NCBI RefSeq assembly: GCF_000715505.1
Contig: NZ_JHEH01000005.1
Location: 124,001 to 188,000 of the forward strand
Origin: Thioclava dalianensis
GTDB taxonomy: Bacteria; Pseudomonadota; Alphaproteobacteria; Rhodobacterales; Rhodobacteraceae
Direction: 5' to 3'
DNA length: 64,000 nt
In this document: piece after piece, positions 35,722 to 44,532 of the stretch
Numbering within the stretch: position 1 is the first letter of the stretch
Layout of the letters: every line of letters begins with the position of its first letter
Translations under genes and position numbers: made by a program
The notes under the pieces: generated by a model
Told to the model about the DNA's origin: nothing
Databases searched by the model: none
Seen by the model: only the letters and a program-made list of their open reading frames with translations

Positions 35722-36741
35722 TTAGCGCCAGCCCAGCGCGGGGGCGACATGGGTCAGGATCGCGTCCAGCGCATGGGTGTTATAGGCGACCCCCAGCGAG
35801 TTCGGGATCGTGAGCAAAAGCGTGTCGGCCTCGGCAATCGCCTCGTCGCCGCGCAGCTGCTCGACCAGCCGGTCGGGCTCATCGGCATAGGAACGCCCGA
35901 AGATCGAGCGGGTCTCGGCAATGAAGCCCACCTGATCGCTCTCCTTGCCGCCGCGCCCGAAATACATCCGGTCCGTGTCATTCATCAGCGCAAAGATCGA
36001 GCGGCTCACCGAGACCCGCGGCGTGCCCGGATGGCCAGCCGCTTTCCACGCCGCGCGATAGGCCCGGATCTGATCGGCTTGCTGGACGTGGAACGGCTCG
36101 CCGGTCTCGTCATCCTTGAGCGTCGAGCTTTGCAGATGCATGCCCTGCTCCGCCGCCCAGACCGCCGTCGCATTGGAGCCAGCGCCCCACCAGATCCGCG
36201 ACCGCAGGCCGTCCGAATGGGGCTCCAGCCGCAGCTTGCCCGGTGGATTGGGAAACATCGGGCGCGGATTGGGCTCGGCAAACCCCTCGCCCTCAAGCAT
36301 CTTAAGAAAGACCTGCGCATGACGGCGGCCCATATCGGCATCGCTCTCGCCCTCGGCAGGCTGGTAGCCAAAGTGGCGCCAGCCGTCGATCACCTGCTCG
36401 GGGCTGCCGCGCGAGAGACCGAGCTGCAGCCGTCCCTGCGAGATCAGGTCCGCAGCGCCCGCATCCTCGACCATGTAGAGCGGGTTCTCATAACGCATAT
36501 CGATCACGCCGGTGCCGATCTCGATCTTGCGGGTGCGCGCGCCGATCGCGGCCAGAAGCGGAAAGGGCGAGGCATGTTGGCGGGCATAGTGATGGACGCG
36601 GAAATAGGCGCCATCCATCCCCAGTTCCTCGGCTGCGACCGACAGATCAATCGCTTGCAACAGCGCATCGCCCGCGCTGCGCGTGGCCGAGCCCTGCTGG
36701 GTCGACCAATGACCAAAGGACAGAAATCCGAGCGTTTTCAT
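35722..36741 (-). CDS. LLM-class (luciferase-like) flavin-dependent oxidoreductase
   Basis: 339 aa. Bacterial-luciferase fold: N-terminal GFLSFGHWS, IEIGTGVIDMRYENP and LGLSRGSPEQV around the flavin site, plus VHHYARQHASPFPLLAAIGA. Uses FMNH2/F420-type chemistry on an unidentified substrate. GAGGAG lies upstream of the ATG. Confidence 0.88.
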   Translation of the reverse strand: MKTLGFLSFGHWSTQQGSATRSAGDALLQAIDLSVAAEELGMDGAYFRVHHYARQHASPFPLLAAIGARTRKIEIGTGVIDMRYENPLYMVEDAGAADLISQGRLQLGLSRGSPEQVIDGWRHFGYQPAEGESDADMGRRHAQVFLKMLEGEGFAEPNPRPMFPNPPGKLRLEPHSDGLRSRIWWGAGSNATAVWAAEQGMHLQSSTLKDDETGEPFHVQQADQIRAYRAAWKAAGHPGTPRVSVSRSIFALMNDTDRMYFGRGGKESDQVGFIAETRSIFGRSYADEPDRLVEQLRGDEAIAEADTLLLTIPNSLGVAYNTHALDAILTHVAPALGWR

Positions 36742-36907
36742 CTTCAGGGCTCCTCGCGGGGCAGCGATGCGCCCGCTTTGTTGCTGTGTCACGGTCCAAG
36801 CTAGTCACTTGCCCCCCGGCACAACAATGCCCTGCCCTGTTTGCCACGGCGCAAGACCTGTGCCGCGCCGCACCTTTGTCGAAGCTTGGCGGCCCAGTCT
36901 GCCAGAT

Positions 36908-37495
36908 TTAGAGCGTGATCAACCCGCGCTCGCCCTGCGCAAAGGCCCGCAGCACCGCCGGATAGAGCCGATGTTCCTGCACCAGAACCCGGGCCGCCAG
37001 CGTCTCGGGCGTGTCTCCCGTCTCGACCGGCACACGGGCCTGACCCAAAATCGGGCCGTCATCGAGCACCGGGGTCACCTCATGCACCGTGCAGCCCGCC
37101 TCGGTGTCGCCCGCCTCAAGTGCACGTTTATGCGTGTGCAGACCGGGATATTTCGGCAAAAGCGAGGGGTGGATATTGAGCATCCGCCCGGAAAACCGCT
37201 CGACAAAGCCGGGGGTGAGCACGCGCATGAAGCCCGCCAGACACAGGATATCGGGTTCGGCTGCGAGGATAGGCTTGAGCAGTTCCGCCTCAAATGCCGC
37301 GCGATCCTTAGCGTAGGGGCGATGATCGATGGCCGCCGTCGGCACGCCCATCCGGGCGGCCTTCTCCAGACCGCCAGCTGCGGCATCATTGGAGGCGACC
37401 AGCACCGCGCGGGCCGGATGATCGCCCACCATGCTCTCGACCAGCTTGATCATATTCGACCCGCCGCCCGAGATCAGGATGGCGACGCGCTTCAC
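36908..37495 (-). CDS. purN: Phosphoribosylglycinamide formyltransferase
   Basis: 195 aa. Transfers formyl from 10-formyl-THF to GAR in purine synthesis. Substrate-binding ISGGGSNM near the N-terminus, catalytic [18 protein letters not shown] with the essential Asn-His, and the downstream Asp in DDGPILGQ. Coupled to purM by ATGA. Confidence 0.96.
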   Translation of the reverse strand: MKRVAILISGGGSNMIKLVESMVGDHPARAVLVASNDAAAGGLEKAARMGVPTAAIDHRPYAKDRAAFEAELLKPILAAEPDILCLAGFMRVLTPGFVERFSGRMLNIHPSLLPKYPGLHTHKRALEAGDTEAGCTVHEVTPVLDDGPILGQARVPVETGDTPETLAARVLVQEHRLYPAVLRAFAQGERGLITL

Positions 37496-38535
37496 AGCAG
37501 GCGGCCCGCGTAAGAGACGCCGTCGCCCGCGCTGAGCGTCCCGATCCGGGTAACGCTTTCACCTTCGGCTTCAAGCAATTGGGTGATCGCCTCGGCCCGG
37601 TCCGCCGCCACGACGACGATCATCCCGATACCGCAATTGAACGTCTTGAGCAGCTCGCCCTCTTCCATCCCGGCGGTCTCGGCCAGCCAGCGGAACACGC
37701 CCGGCAGCTCCCACGCAGAGAGATCGATCCGCGCGCCCATGCCTTCGGGCAGCACGCGCGGCAGGTTCTCGGTCAGGCCACCGCCGGTGATATGCGCCAG
37801 CGCATGCACGCCGCCTGCGCGCACCGCGGCCAAGGTTTGGCGGACATAGAGCCGGGTCGGTGCCAGCAAGGCCTCGCCCAGAGTGCCCTCGGCAAAGGGG
37901 CAATCCGCATCCCAGCCAAGGCCCGACAGCTCCACCACCTTGCGCACGAAGGAATAGCCGTTCGAATGCACCCCGTTAGAGCCCAGCCCCAGCAGCACAT
38001 CGCCCTCAACCACGCCCGCCGGCAGATCGCCCCCGCGCTCCATCGCGCCCACGGCAAAGCCTGCGAGATCGAAATCACCCTTGTGATACATCCCCGGCAT
38101 CTCCGCCGTCTCGCCACCGATCAGCGCACAGCCCGATTGCGCACAGCCCTCGGCAATGCCCTCGATGATGGTCGCGGCCTGATCCAGCTCCAGCTTGCCG
38201 GTCGCGAAATAGTCGAGGAAAAACAGCGGCTCTGCGCCCTGACACACCAGATCGTTGACGCACATCGCGACCAGATCGATCCCGATCGTTGCGACATTGC
38301 CCGTGTCAATCGCGATGCGCAGCTTGGTGCCCACACCATCGGTGGCCGCCACAAGGATCGGATCATTGAACCCGGCCGCTTTCAGATCAAACAGCGCGCC
38401 GAAGCCGCCAAGCCCCGACATCGTGCCCGAGCGCTGCGTGCGCTTGGCTGCGGGCTTGATCCGTTCGACCAAAGCATTGCCCGCGTCGATATCGACACCA
38501 GCATCGGCATAGGTAAGACCGTTCTTCTTGGTCAT
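37492..38535 (-). CDS. purM: Phosphoribosylformylglycinamidine cyclo-ligase
   Basis: 347 aa ATP-dependent AIR synthetase. The PurM-fold is seen in [41 protein letters not shown], the [11 protein letters not shown] loop and the C-terminal [14 protein letters not shown] and [11 protein letters not shown] motifs. GGGAGAG precedes the ATG at 38535. First gene of purM-purN. Confidence 0.97.
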   Translation of the reverse strand: MTKKNGLTYADAGVDIDAGNALVERIKPAAKRTQRSGTMSGLGGFGALFDLKAAGFNDPILVAATDGVGTKLRIAIDTGNVATIGIDLVAMCVNDLVCQGAEPLFFLDYFATGKLELDQAATIIEGIAEGCAQSGCALIGGETAEMPGMYHKGDFDLAGFAVGAMERGGDLPAGVVEGDVLLGLGSNGVHSNGYSFVRKVVELSGLGWDADCPFAEGTLGEALLAPTRLYVRQTLAAVRAGGVHALAHITGGGLTENLPRVLPEGMGARIDLSAWELPGVFRWLAETAGMEEGELLKTFNCGIGMIVVVAADRAEAITQLLEAEGESVTRIGTLSAGDGVSYAGRLL

Positions 38536-38671
38536 GGCGGCGCTCTCCCATCGAGGATTCTTTGCGCGCAAAGCCCTAGCGTAATGAGTTGCGCCCCGCA
38601 ACGCTCCTGACCACCCCGCACGGGCTTTCTTGACGCCCGCGCGCGGCGCGACTAGAGGAAAGAGCAATGGT

Positions 38672-38748
38672 GGGCCTGTAGCTCAACTGGTTAGAGCAGG
38701 GCGCTCATAACGCCTTGGTTGCGGGTTCAAGTCCTGCCGGGCCTACCA
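38672..38748 (+). tRNA. tRNA with CAT anticodon, probably tRNA-Ile2 (lysidine-modified)
   Basis: 77 nt with all four arms: acceptor GGGCCTG/CGGGCCT, D-arm GCTC/GAGC, anticodon stem GGGCG/CGCCT with loop CTCATAA, T-arm GCGGG/CCTGC, and encoded ACCA. Against elongator Met and for Ile2: the C4-G69 and C5-G68 acceptor pairs, and the TTGGTTG-x-GGTTCAAGTCC part, which resembles E. coli tRNA-Ile2. TilS would then convert C34 to lysidine to read AUA. Its 3' end is the apparent target of the adjoining transposon. Confidence 0.95.
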
Positions 38749-38761
38749 ATAGAAAACTAAG

Positions 38762-38809
38762 TGTCAGTCACACCATGTTTTTTCCGGGAGTCACACCATC
38801 CGTTTTCCG
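38762..38809. repeat. Putative transposon end: TGT terminus and two 21-bp direct repeats
   Basis: The sequence starts TGTCAGTCACACC 13 bp after the tRNA 3' end. Two 21-bp direct repeats follow, at 38766-38786 and 38789-38809, identical at 18 of 21 positions (both begin AGTCACACCAT and end TTTTCCG). Tn7/Tn5053-type elements have TGT...ACA ends with tandem transposase-binding repeats of about this length. Its place next to a tRNA and a tniQ gene supports this reading. I found no matching right end in the window. Confidence 0.65.
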
Positions 38810-38899
38810 CGGTCGTCGCTGCCTAGCCCGCACGAACCGCTAAGGCATTGGAAAAAATGCACTTCCTTTATGCGCGACAAAGCTGGCACATAGCAGCAG

Positions 38900-40642
38900 C
38901 TACACCTTGCAACGCAAGCCCAGCTCCACCTCTTCGCGCAGATAGATATGACCATAGCTCACGCCCTCAGGCGCAAAGGGTCGCAGTCGGGCCTTCCTGA
39001 GTCGCGCAAGAATGCTGTTTCGATGTTCGCCAAAGCGTTCGATCAGCATGGGCAAGGTCACGAAGCGCTCTCGAAATACTTGGATATCGGAGGCACGCAG
39101 GTAAAAAACGCACGCCCCATCTTTCGGTGCGGTCATGCGGACCGAGGGCGAGTGCCCTGCCTCAAGAAGCGCAATGAACCTGTCCCTGCCGCGCCGGCTG
39201 ATCGTGCGGCTGAACTCGGTGGCGGGGATCAGCCCTTGCGCTGTGGCGGGGCTCCGTTGACGTGCGAGATGATTGATGTCCTCCATATAGACAACCAGCC
39301 CGTGATACCCTTCAACTCCCATCTGGACCCTAAGACGAAGCATGCCTTTTCGGATCGCTCCGATAATAGCACAGACCCGGAGACCGGAGCGCGCGCTGGC
39401 CATCTGCAGCGTTTCCCATTCATTGCCTGAGATCGGGCCCGCTTGGGCCAATACCATGAGCTCTGTCACAAGCGTTTGCCCATCCTCCCGCCGCCACCGA
39501 CGTCTGACGGTCGGGACGGCTGTCGCTGGAAAAAGGACGCCATCCGCGACGAGCGCGTCCAGTTCGTTGCGAGTTGCGCCCATTGCATTGCAAAGCTCGC
39601 GCACTCCGATCCAGTACGGCATTTCCGCGAGGAGAGGTGAATACCGCTCGGCATCGAAGGTTTTCCTATTTGCGGGGCGCGTATCTGTTGGAGATAGTCC
39701 GCCTGCCTCAATCAGAACTGCCTCAAGTCTTGTCGCCCAAATGCCTGTTTCATGCTCTGCAGAAGCGATCGAATGCAGTCGACGGCGCGGGAGCTCTTTA
39801 CCAAGCACGACCTCGCCAGCGGCAAAGGGCCACGTATTTAGAATGCGCTCGCGAAGAAGGTCTCGAAATGGTGCGAGACCTGCCTCGTGAAGATAGTCTA
39901 CCGAGAGCTTCGCGTAGAGATCGCCAAAGGCTCCGCGTGGCTCGACCTTTGCTCCGGTCGCGCGTTCGGCGAGTTCCCTGAGTGCCGTGCGGACTGTCTC
40001 TTCGCCTCGGCAGGCGACCTCGAAGCCTGCAGCTTGCGCGGCTCGCAGGTTTCCGACGTTCGAAGGATCTGCATGCCGGACCAGTTCGGCCCCTAAGAGG
40101 CGGCAAATCGTCGTTCCAGCGTAGAGCGAGTGGCGTGCCAGCCACGTTTCATCCCTCCCCGTCGCCATTCGGGCATCAAGCCAGATATCATAAGGAGATG
40201 GCTTCACGCGGGTCTGCTAAAATTCGCCGCCGCTGATCTTCTCGCGAATATCGGCTAGCCGGGGACCAGTGTCGTAGCGCTTTTCCTGGGTTTGCTCTCT
40301 CCAAAAGTCGACCAGAGGATGCCGGTGGCGCACGCAGAGGTTCACTTCGCGGAATTGCCAGTCGCCGCGCATCGCTTGGTCTGCCGCAGCTCCAACCGGA
40401 TGCGTTTCAGCATCTTCGCGCAAACAGACCGGGCAGCCGCGCATTTGAGGGTTGCGTAACGCCCGTGAGACAAACACCTCGTTGCGAAATTCCATTCGGA
40501 CATCGCCGATTGGCTTGCCTGTCCAAGAGATCATTTCGATCAGGTCTTCGGCTTCAAGACCGGCCCTGACGGCCATGCGCGCCAGAAATGATGGAAGGGT
40601 CTCGCGCGAAACAGGATTTACGCGGAGTGGAAGAGCGGTCAC
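38900..40642 (-). pseudogene. tniQ: TniQ-family transposition targeting protein, interrupted by one in-frame TAG
   Basis: Read through, the frame has 581 codons. The first 141 residues are a TniQ N-terminal domain: VNPVSRETLPSFLARMA, zinc-binding GCPVC (Cys70, Cys73) and LCVRHRHPLV (Cys103, His106). After the TAG at 40217-40219 the same frame continues into KPSPYDIWLDARMATGRDET and helical sequence to 38900. TniQ/TnsD proteins choose the insertion site for Tn7-like elements, often a tRNA or glmS end. The first codon is GTG. A restart at GTG 40207 could give a C-terminal part without the zinc domain. No intact tniA, tniB or tniC accompanies it. Confidence 0.75.
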
Positions 40643-41305
40643 CGTTGCTCGCTACGCAACTGATGGAAGGTTGTGGGGCGGTTCATTTAGATCCTTTTTC
40701 GGCCAAGTTTCGTTCTGTTTATGGGAGCGGAGCGCTGTTCTAAAGGCGGTGAGTGCAGATTTGTTCGCTGGTGGTTTCAATCCATGCGGACAAGGTAAGA
40801 GCATTCAGCTCATCGCGGATATTTCTCCAGCGCGGCAGCACACCATCAAGAACCGCACGGCATTTATGGATTCGCAGAGGAGGCAGCTACAAGCAATCGA
40901 ATTTCGGAAGCGTGATGACCCCGATCGTATGCGCCACGGGCATCAATTAGTCAGCCCGCGAAACGAATTGGCCAGTCACGTCGCCGGATAGCGACACTCA
41001 CCAGACACACCCCCGCCGTGAGGCACCCAGCCGGGGCGCGTCCGCCCAGTCATGTGGGCAAACAGCCTCGGCCCAGACCGGTCATTCAGTCAATGACCCA
41101 ATGCTGCGCGGCAGAGCGTCGAAGCGATCGTGCGTGCGAACCTTGGCGGGGGCGTAAGGTCAGCTGAGCGAGACAAGGCGGGCTTTCGCTGCGACTGCGC
41201 CAACGGCTGCTTGTGCATTCTGCACGAAAGCGGGTTCTTTGAAGAAGCGGTCAAAGGTCATGCGTTGTCTTTACGCGGCAATCCAGTTCCGCCCACAAGG
41301 CAAGA
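40643..41305. other. Gene-poor stretch between tniQ and the TIR gene
   Basis: About 660 bp upstream of tniQ, where tniB would be expected. No convincing gene is seen on either strand. Short open stretches occur, for example minus-strand VLPRWRNIRDELNALTLSAW near 40770-40850 and a 33-codon frame from about 41262 (MTFDRFFKEPAFVQNAQ), but neither resembles a family I know. It is most simply decayed transposon or cargo sequence. Confidence 0.4.
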
Positions 41306-42418
41306 CTAGACCAGTCCTTCGCGTTCAAGCACAGCCCTTATCTCTTCAAAGGCTGCAGAGATATTATTTTTGGGGAAGCGAATTTGACCTAGACCTTGGA
41401 TGTTCGAAAACTCTTCGCACCCCTCTTCCAATACGACAATAGCCTTGGTGAACCCAAGCCGTCCCTGAAACAGTCCAACTTCGTGAACGACATTCATCCG
41501 CGCTTGCAGTGAACCGTCAGCTTGCTCATCTTCTGCCGTCAAAAGAATAAGTGCGCAGCCTGCCCCATCCAGCATTTCGGATAACCGAGCTATATTTGTA
41601 ACGCCCGCAACTGGCACGCGGTTGAACTCCTCATGAGGAAGCTTCAGCCGGTCAACGACAAAATCCTTCAGTTCGCGCCACAACGGTGACCGACCATGCC
41701 CAATAAAAACATTCGTGCCGATCCGTTCCAAACGTTGGTCGCTTCTTTGTTTCCGTGACATGTGAGAACCGGCCTTTCTGATGATTTCAGCCAGATCAGA
41801 TGCCACGTCGCAAGGAATCTGAAGCGCAGCTGATTCTGCGATTACTTCTTGATGTGGGGCAATCTGAACGCCAGCCATCACAGCGTTGCTATCCCTCGAT
41901 ATCATCTGGCCTCTTGGAAGCATTGCTCGACACATATCAGAGTAAGTTAGGATCTTGATGCCTTCAGCATCCTTTTTGAGACGTTCGAGAAACGTGTCAC
42001 TACGGTCGTCAAGCGCGACCGATAGAACTGACAAGAGCTCATCACGTGCTCGATTCACAAGCGTTACCATCTCCGAGCTTGCTTTTTTAATATCACTCAA
42101 ATTGGGGTGGTTTGCTTGCTCATAGATTGCGTTTTTCACTGCCTCGGAAGGATACTCGCACCAAGAACCTACTGTACCCATGCTCGTGTAGCTCATGTCT
42201 TGTAGTCCCCACTCGGCGCTAAACTGAGCTCCGGGTGGGCGTGGAACCAAGTTCTCGTAATAGACAAGCGCGTGATATCCTAGGTTGGAACCGCTCCAAG
42301 ACTTGTGCATTTCAGTAGCGGCGTCAGTCAACGCTTTCAACGTTTCCTTATGCTTTGTTTGAAAGTCTTCGACTGCCGTCTCTAACTGATCGGCCAACTC
42401 TAAAAGCTCGTTTGACAA
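41306..42418 (-). CDS. Stand-alone TIR-like nucleotide-binding protein (PF10137/CAP12-type C-terminus), probable antiphage effector
   Basis: 370 aa. Residues about 235-370 form a TIR-like domain of the type in CAP12 and Pycsar effectors: TNVFIGHGRSPLWRELKDF, LILLTAEDEQ and the NVVHEVGLFQGRLG motif, with the probable catalytic Glu313. Such domains split NAD+ when activated. The first 40 residues look coiled-coil; the middle (SGSNLGYHALVYYENLVP; AEWGLQDMSYTSM) is of unknown function and probably the sensor or oligomerisation part. No cyclase (CD-NTase) gene is adjacent. Visibly lower G+C than its neighbours, consistent with transfer. Function inferred from family. Confidence 0.75.
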   Translation of the reverse strand: MSNELLELADQLETAVEDFQTKHKETLKALTDAATEMHKSWSGSNLGYHALVYYENLVPRPPGAQFSAEWGLQDMSYTSMGTVGSWCEYPSEAVKNAIYEQANHPNLSDIKKASSEMVTLVNRARDELLSVLSVALDDRSDTFLERLKKDAEGIKILTYSDMCRAMLPRGQMISRDSNAVMAGVQIAPHQEVIAESAALQIPCDVASDLAEIIRKAGSHMSRKQRSDQRLERIGTNVFIGHGRSPLWRELKDFVVDRLKLPHEEFNRVPVAGVTNIARLSEMLDGAGCALILLTAEDEQADGSLQARMNVVHEVGLFQGRLGFTKAIVVLEEGCEEFSNIQGLGQIRFPKNNISAAFEEIRAVLEREGLV

Positions 42419-42634
42419 TTTTTCACTTCCTTACAGATTTGGCCCTTACGTATGTGGAGCTCTAAACATGTGGATTTCTCCGTCGATCCTTATAGCAGAC
42501 GTTGGCCGAACTCGCAGCATTGGTCGAAGAGGCCTCTGAGCGGGCTTGCGGCTGCGCTGCGGCATTTCATGATATGATGACCCGTCAACGTCGGGTTGTC
42601 GATGTGGAGGGCGTGGCGGATCGGAGGATCAGTT

Positions 42635-43267
42635 ATGCAAACACCGAACTTACCTGCCATTCGCGCGCTTCGCCCAGCTTGGAACAAGGGACGCATCGTG
42701 GGCCAGAAGCGGCCCCTGAAACCCAAACATGTTTGGGCGATCAGGGTTCGGCTTGAACTGGCCGAGAACCATCGCGACTTGGCGCTCTTCAACTTGGCGA
42801 TCGACAGCAAGCTGCGCGGGTGTGATCTGGTCAAACTGAAGGTCGTAGATGTCATGGCGTCCGGCCAGGTCAAGGAACGTGCCTCGGTCTTGCAGAGCAA
42901 GACGCAAAAGCCAGTGCGGTTCGAAATCTCGGATGGCACGCGGGCGTCATTGGACAAGTGGATGCAAGACCCTTTGATGGTCGGATCAGAATTTTTATGG
43001 CCTGGGCGTTTCCACGAGCGACTTCATATCTCGACCCGGCAATATGCACGCATCGTCAGGGATTGGGTGATCTCAATCGGGCTGGAGGCGAGCGCATACG
43101 GCACGCATTCTATGCGCCGGACCAAGGTCACCCAGATCTACAAGAAGACCGGCAACCTGCGCGCGGTTCAACTCCTGTTGGGCCATACCAAGATGGACAG
43201 CACGGTCAGATATTTGGGCGTCGAACTTGAAGACGCACTTGCTATCGCAGAAGCCATTGAGATCTGA
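42635..43267 (+). CDS. Small tyrosine recombinase/integrase
   Basis: 210 aa, essentially only a catalytic domain with a short N-terminus. The active-site set appears complete: Arg61 (KLRGCDLVKLK), Lys89 (QSKTQKPV), His158-x-x-Arg161 (HSMRRT), His184 (LLGHTKM) and nucleophile Tyr193 (VRYLGVE). The usual core-binding domain of phage integrases is missing or very short. GGAGGATCAGTT before the ATG sets the start. Its DNA target is unknown; it may have moved parts of this island. Confidence 0.85.
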   Translation: MQTPNLPAIRALRPAWNKGRIVGQKRPLKPKHVWAIRVRLELAENHRDLALFNLAIDSKLRGCDLVKLKVVDVMASGQVKERASVLQSKTQKPVRFEISDGTRASLDKWMQDPLMVGSEFLWPGRFHERLHISTRQYARIVRDWVISIGLEASAYGTHSMRRTKVTQIYKKTGNLRAVQLLLGHTKMDSTVRYLGVELEDALAIAEAIEI

Positions 43268-43273
43268 GACTAC

Positions 43274-43295
43274 GGGCCGTCTTCATGGACGGCCC
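43274..43295 (+). terminator. Hairpin after the integrase gene
   Basis: GGGCCGTC (43274-43281) pairs perfectly with GACGGCCC (43288-43295) around a 6-base loop, 7 bp after the integrase stop. No U-tract follows, so the termination role is tentative; it could also be a recombination-related inverted repeat. Confidence 0.45.
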
Positions 43296-43420
43296 ATCGC
43301 CGACCTTGGGACTGGACGACTACACCGCAGCGCAGCTTCTCAGAAGCAATCGTGCGTGCGTCGCGCAGAATTCTTCGAAGGCTAAGATCCGCTGTGCGGG
43401 CTTTATTGCCCATGCTGCCG

Positions 43421-44377
43421 TTATGCCCGGGACGAGACTTCCGCCCGGAAATCCGTTGGTGTCTGGCCAAAACGTTTGCGGAACACGCGAGAGAAGCTCT
43501 GAAAGTTCACGATCCCCCAGTGATAGGCGATCTCGCTGACCGAGCGATGGGACAGCTTGCTGTTGGCCAGATCTGCCGCGATCCGGTTCAGCCGGGCCGT
43601 GGCGATCTCGCGGGAAATAGAACTGCCCTCGCGTTGGAGCAACTCGTTGAGCCGGCGCACCGACAGCCCCGTTTCCTCGGCGACCGCCGTCCGGTCCAGA
43701 TCTGGGTTGCCGAGGTGCCGAGAGATGAAGGCGCGCGCCCGCAGCAGGGTCAGCTGATCGTGGGAATGTAGCTGCGCGCCTGACGGCTGCATCGCGGCAA
43801 AGACCGCCACGAGCATATCCATGATCGCGTTCTGGCTTTGCGCCTGCGCAAGGTCCGGCGTGTCGTCCAGCGAGGCCACCAACCTGGGAAGGATCTCGGC
43901 GGCCAGCTTGCCGAACCCGCTGTGCGTCGGGGCCGTGATCGCCGTCAGCGCTTCGGCACAGGGCAGCCGGGCAATGAATTCCGCCTTGGGGAATTGCAGC
44001 ACGACCTGCGCGAAATCGTCGGGCAGCGTCAGTCGGTAGCTGCTTGAGCTGCAATAGAGTGCGAAATTGCCCGGCTCGAGCCGGGCCAGCCGTCCGGCCT
44101 GTTCCACGAACCCCGTCTTCTGCAATTGCAGGCTGACAAGAAAGGTCTCTTCGCCGCTTCGCGACACATGCGACTGGCTCCGGGTCACGGTCTGGTTGCT
44201 GCCCTTCACATAGGATGTGGAGAGAAGCGCGCGGCGCTTCAGGTCGATCTGACCGTGAAAGGTCCTGGGCGTGGCGGTGGCACAATCGAGCTCGACATAG
44301 CTGTCACAGACCGCCTCGCGCCAATAGGCGAACCGATCCGCGGGGCGTGCATCCTGCGTTGTGAATCGCTGTTCCAT
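43421..44377 (-). CDS. AraC-family regulator of the nitrilase genes
   Basis: 318 aa. The N-terminal part (DRFAYWREAVCDSYVELDC) is the AraC-binding-like sensor of the NhaR/XylS-type group; the C-terminal third (about 215-315) is the double helix-turn-helix (FISRHLGNPDLDRTAVAEET; SEIAYHWGIVNFQSFSRVFR). Divergent from the nitrilase gene over 155 bp, so it is probably its activator, responding to a nitrile or related molecule. ATG at 44377; a TTG two codons earlier is less likely. Confidence 0.9.
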   Translation of the reverse strand: MEQRFTTQDARPADRFAYWREAVCDSYVELDCATATPRTFHGQIDLKRRALLSTSYVKGSNQTVTRSQSHVSRSGEETFLVSLQLQKTGFVEQAGRLARLEPGNFALYCSSSSYRLTLPDDFAQVVLQFPKAEFIARLPCAEALTAITAPTHSGFGKLAAEILPRLVASLDDTPDLAQAQSQNAIMDMLVAVFAAMQPSGAQLHSHDQLTLLRARAFISRHLGNPDLDRTAVAEETGLSVRRLNELLQREGSSISREIATARLNRIAADLANSKLSHRSVSEIAYHWGIVNFQSFSRVFRKRFGQTPTDFRAEVSSRA

Positions 44378-44532
44378 GGACAAATCTTAACAGAGGGCCG
44401 GCAAAAGCCCAAAACGACCTCTCTCCTCCGCCCAAAAGTACACCACCTTCCGCCCAGGCGGGCAAGCGCTGCGATACGGGACGTGTCTATCCTCTCTCCA
44501 TAACAACAAGACACCAACAGAGAGATACCACC

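Noticed and set aside
38649-38748. Attachment-site duplication of the tRNA 3' end
   Set aside because: I looked for a second copy of the T-arm/acceptor sequence in the island and found none, so a phage-type integration into the tRNA is not supported.
40452-40991. Plus-strand open frame of 179 codons opposite and beyond tniQ
   Set aside because: Its first part is the antisense of tniQ, and the rest shows no family pattern or ribosome site.
42419-42634. Minus-strand 155-codon frame over the integrase start
   Set aside because: It is antisense to the integrase, which has complete catalytic residues and a good ribosome site.
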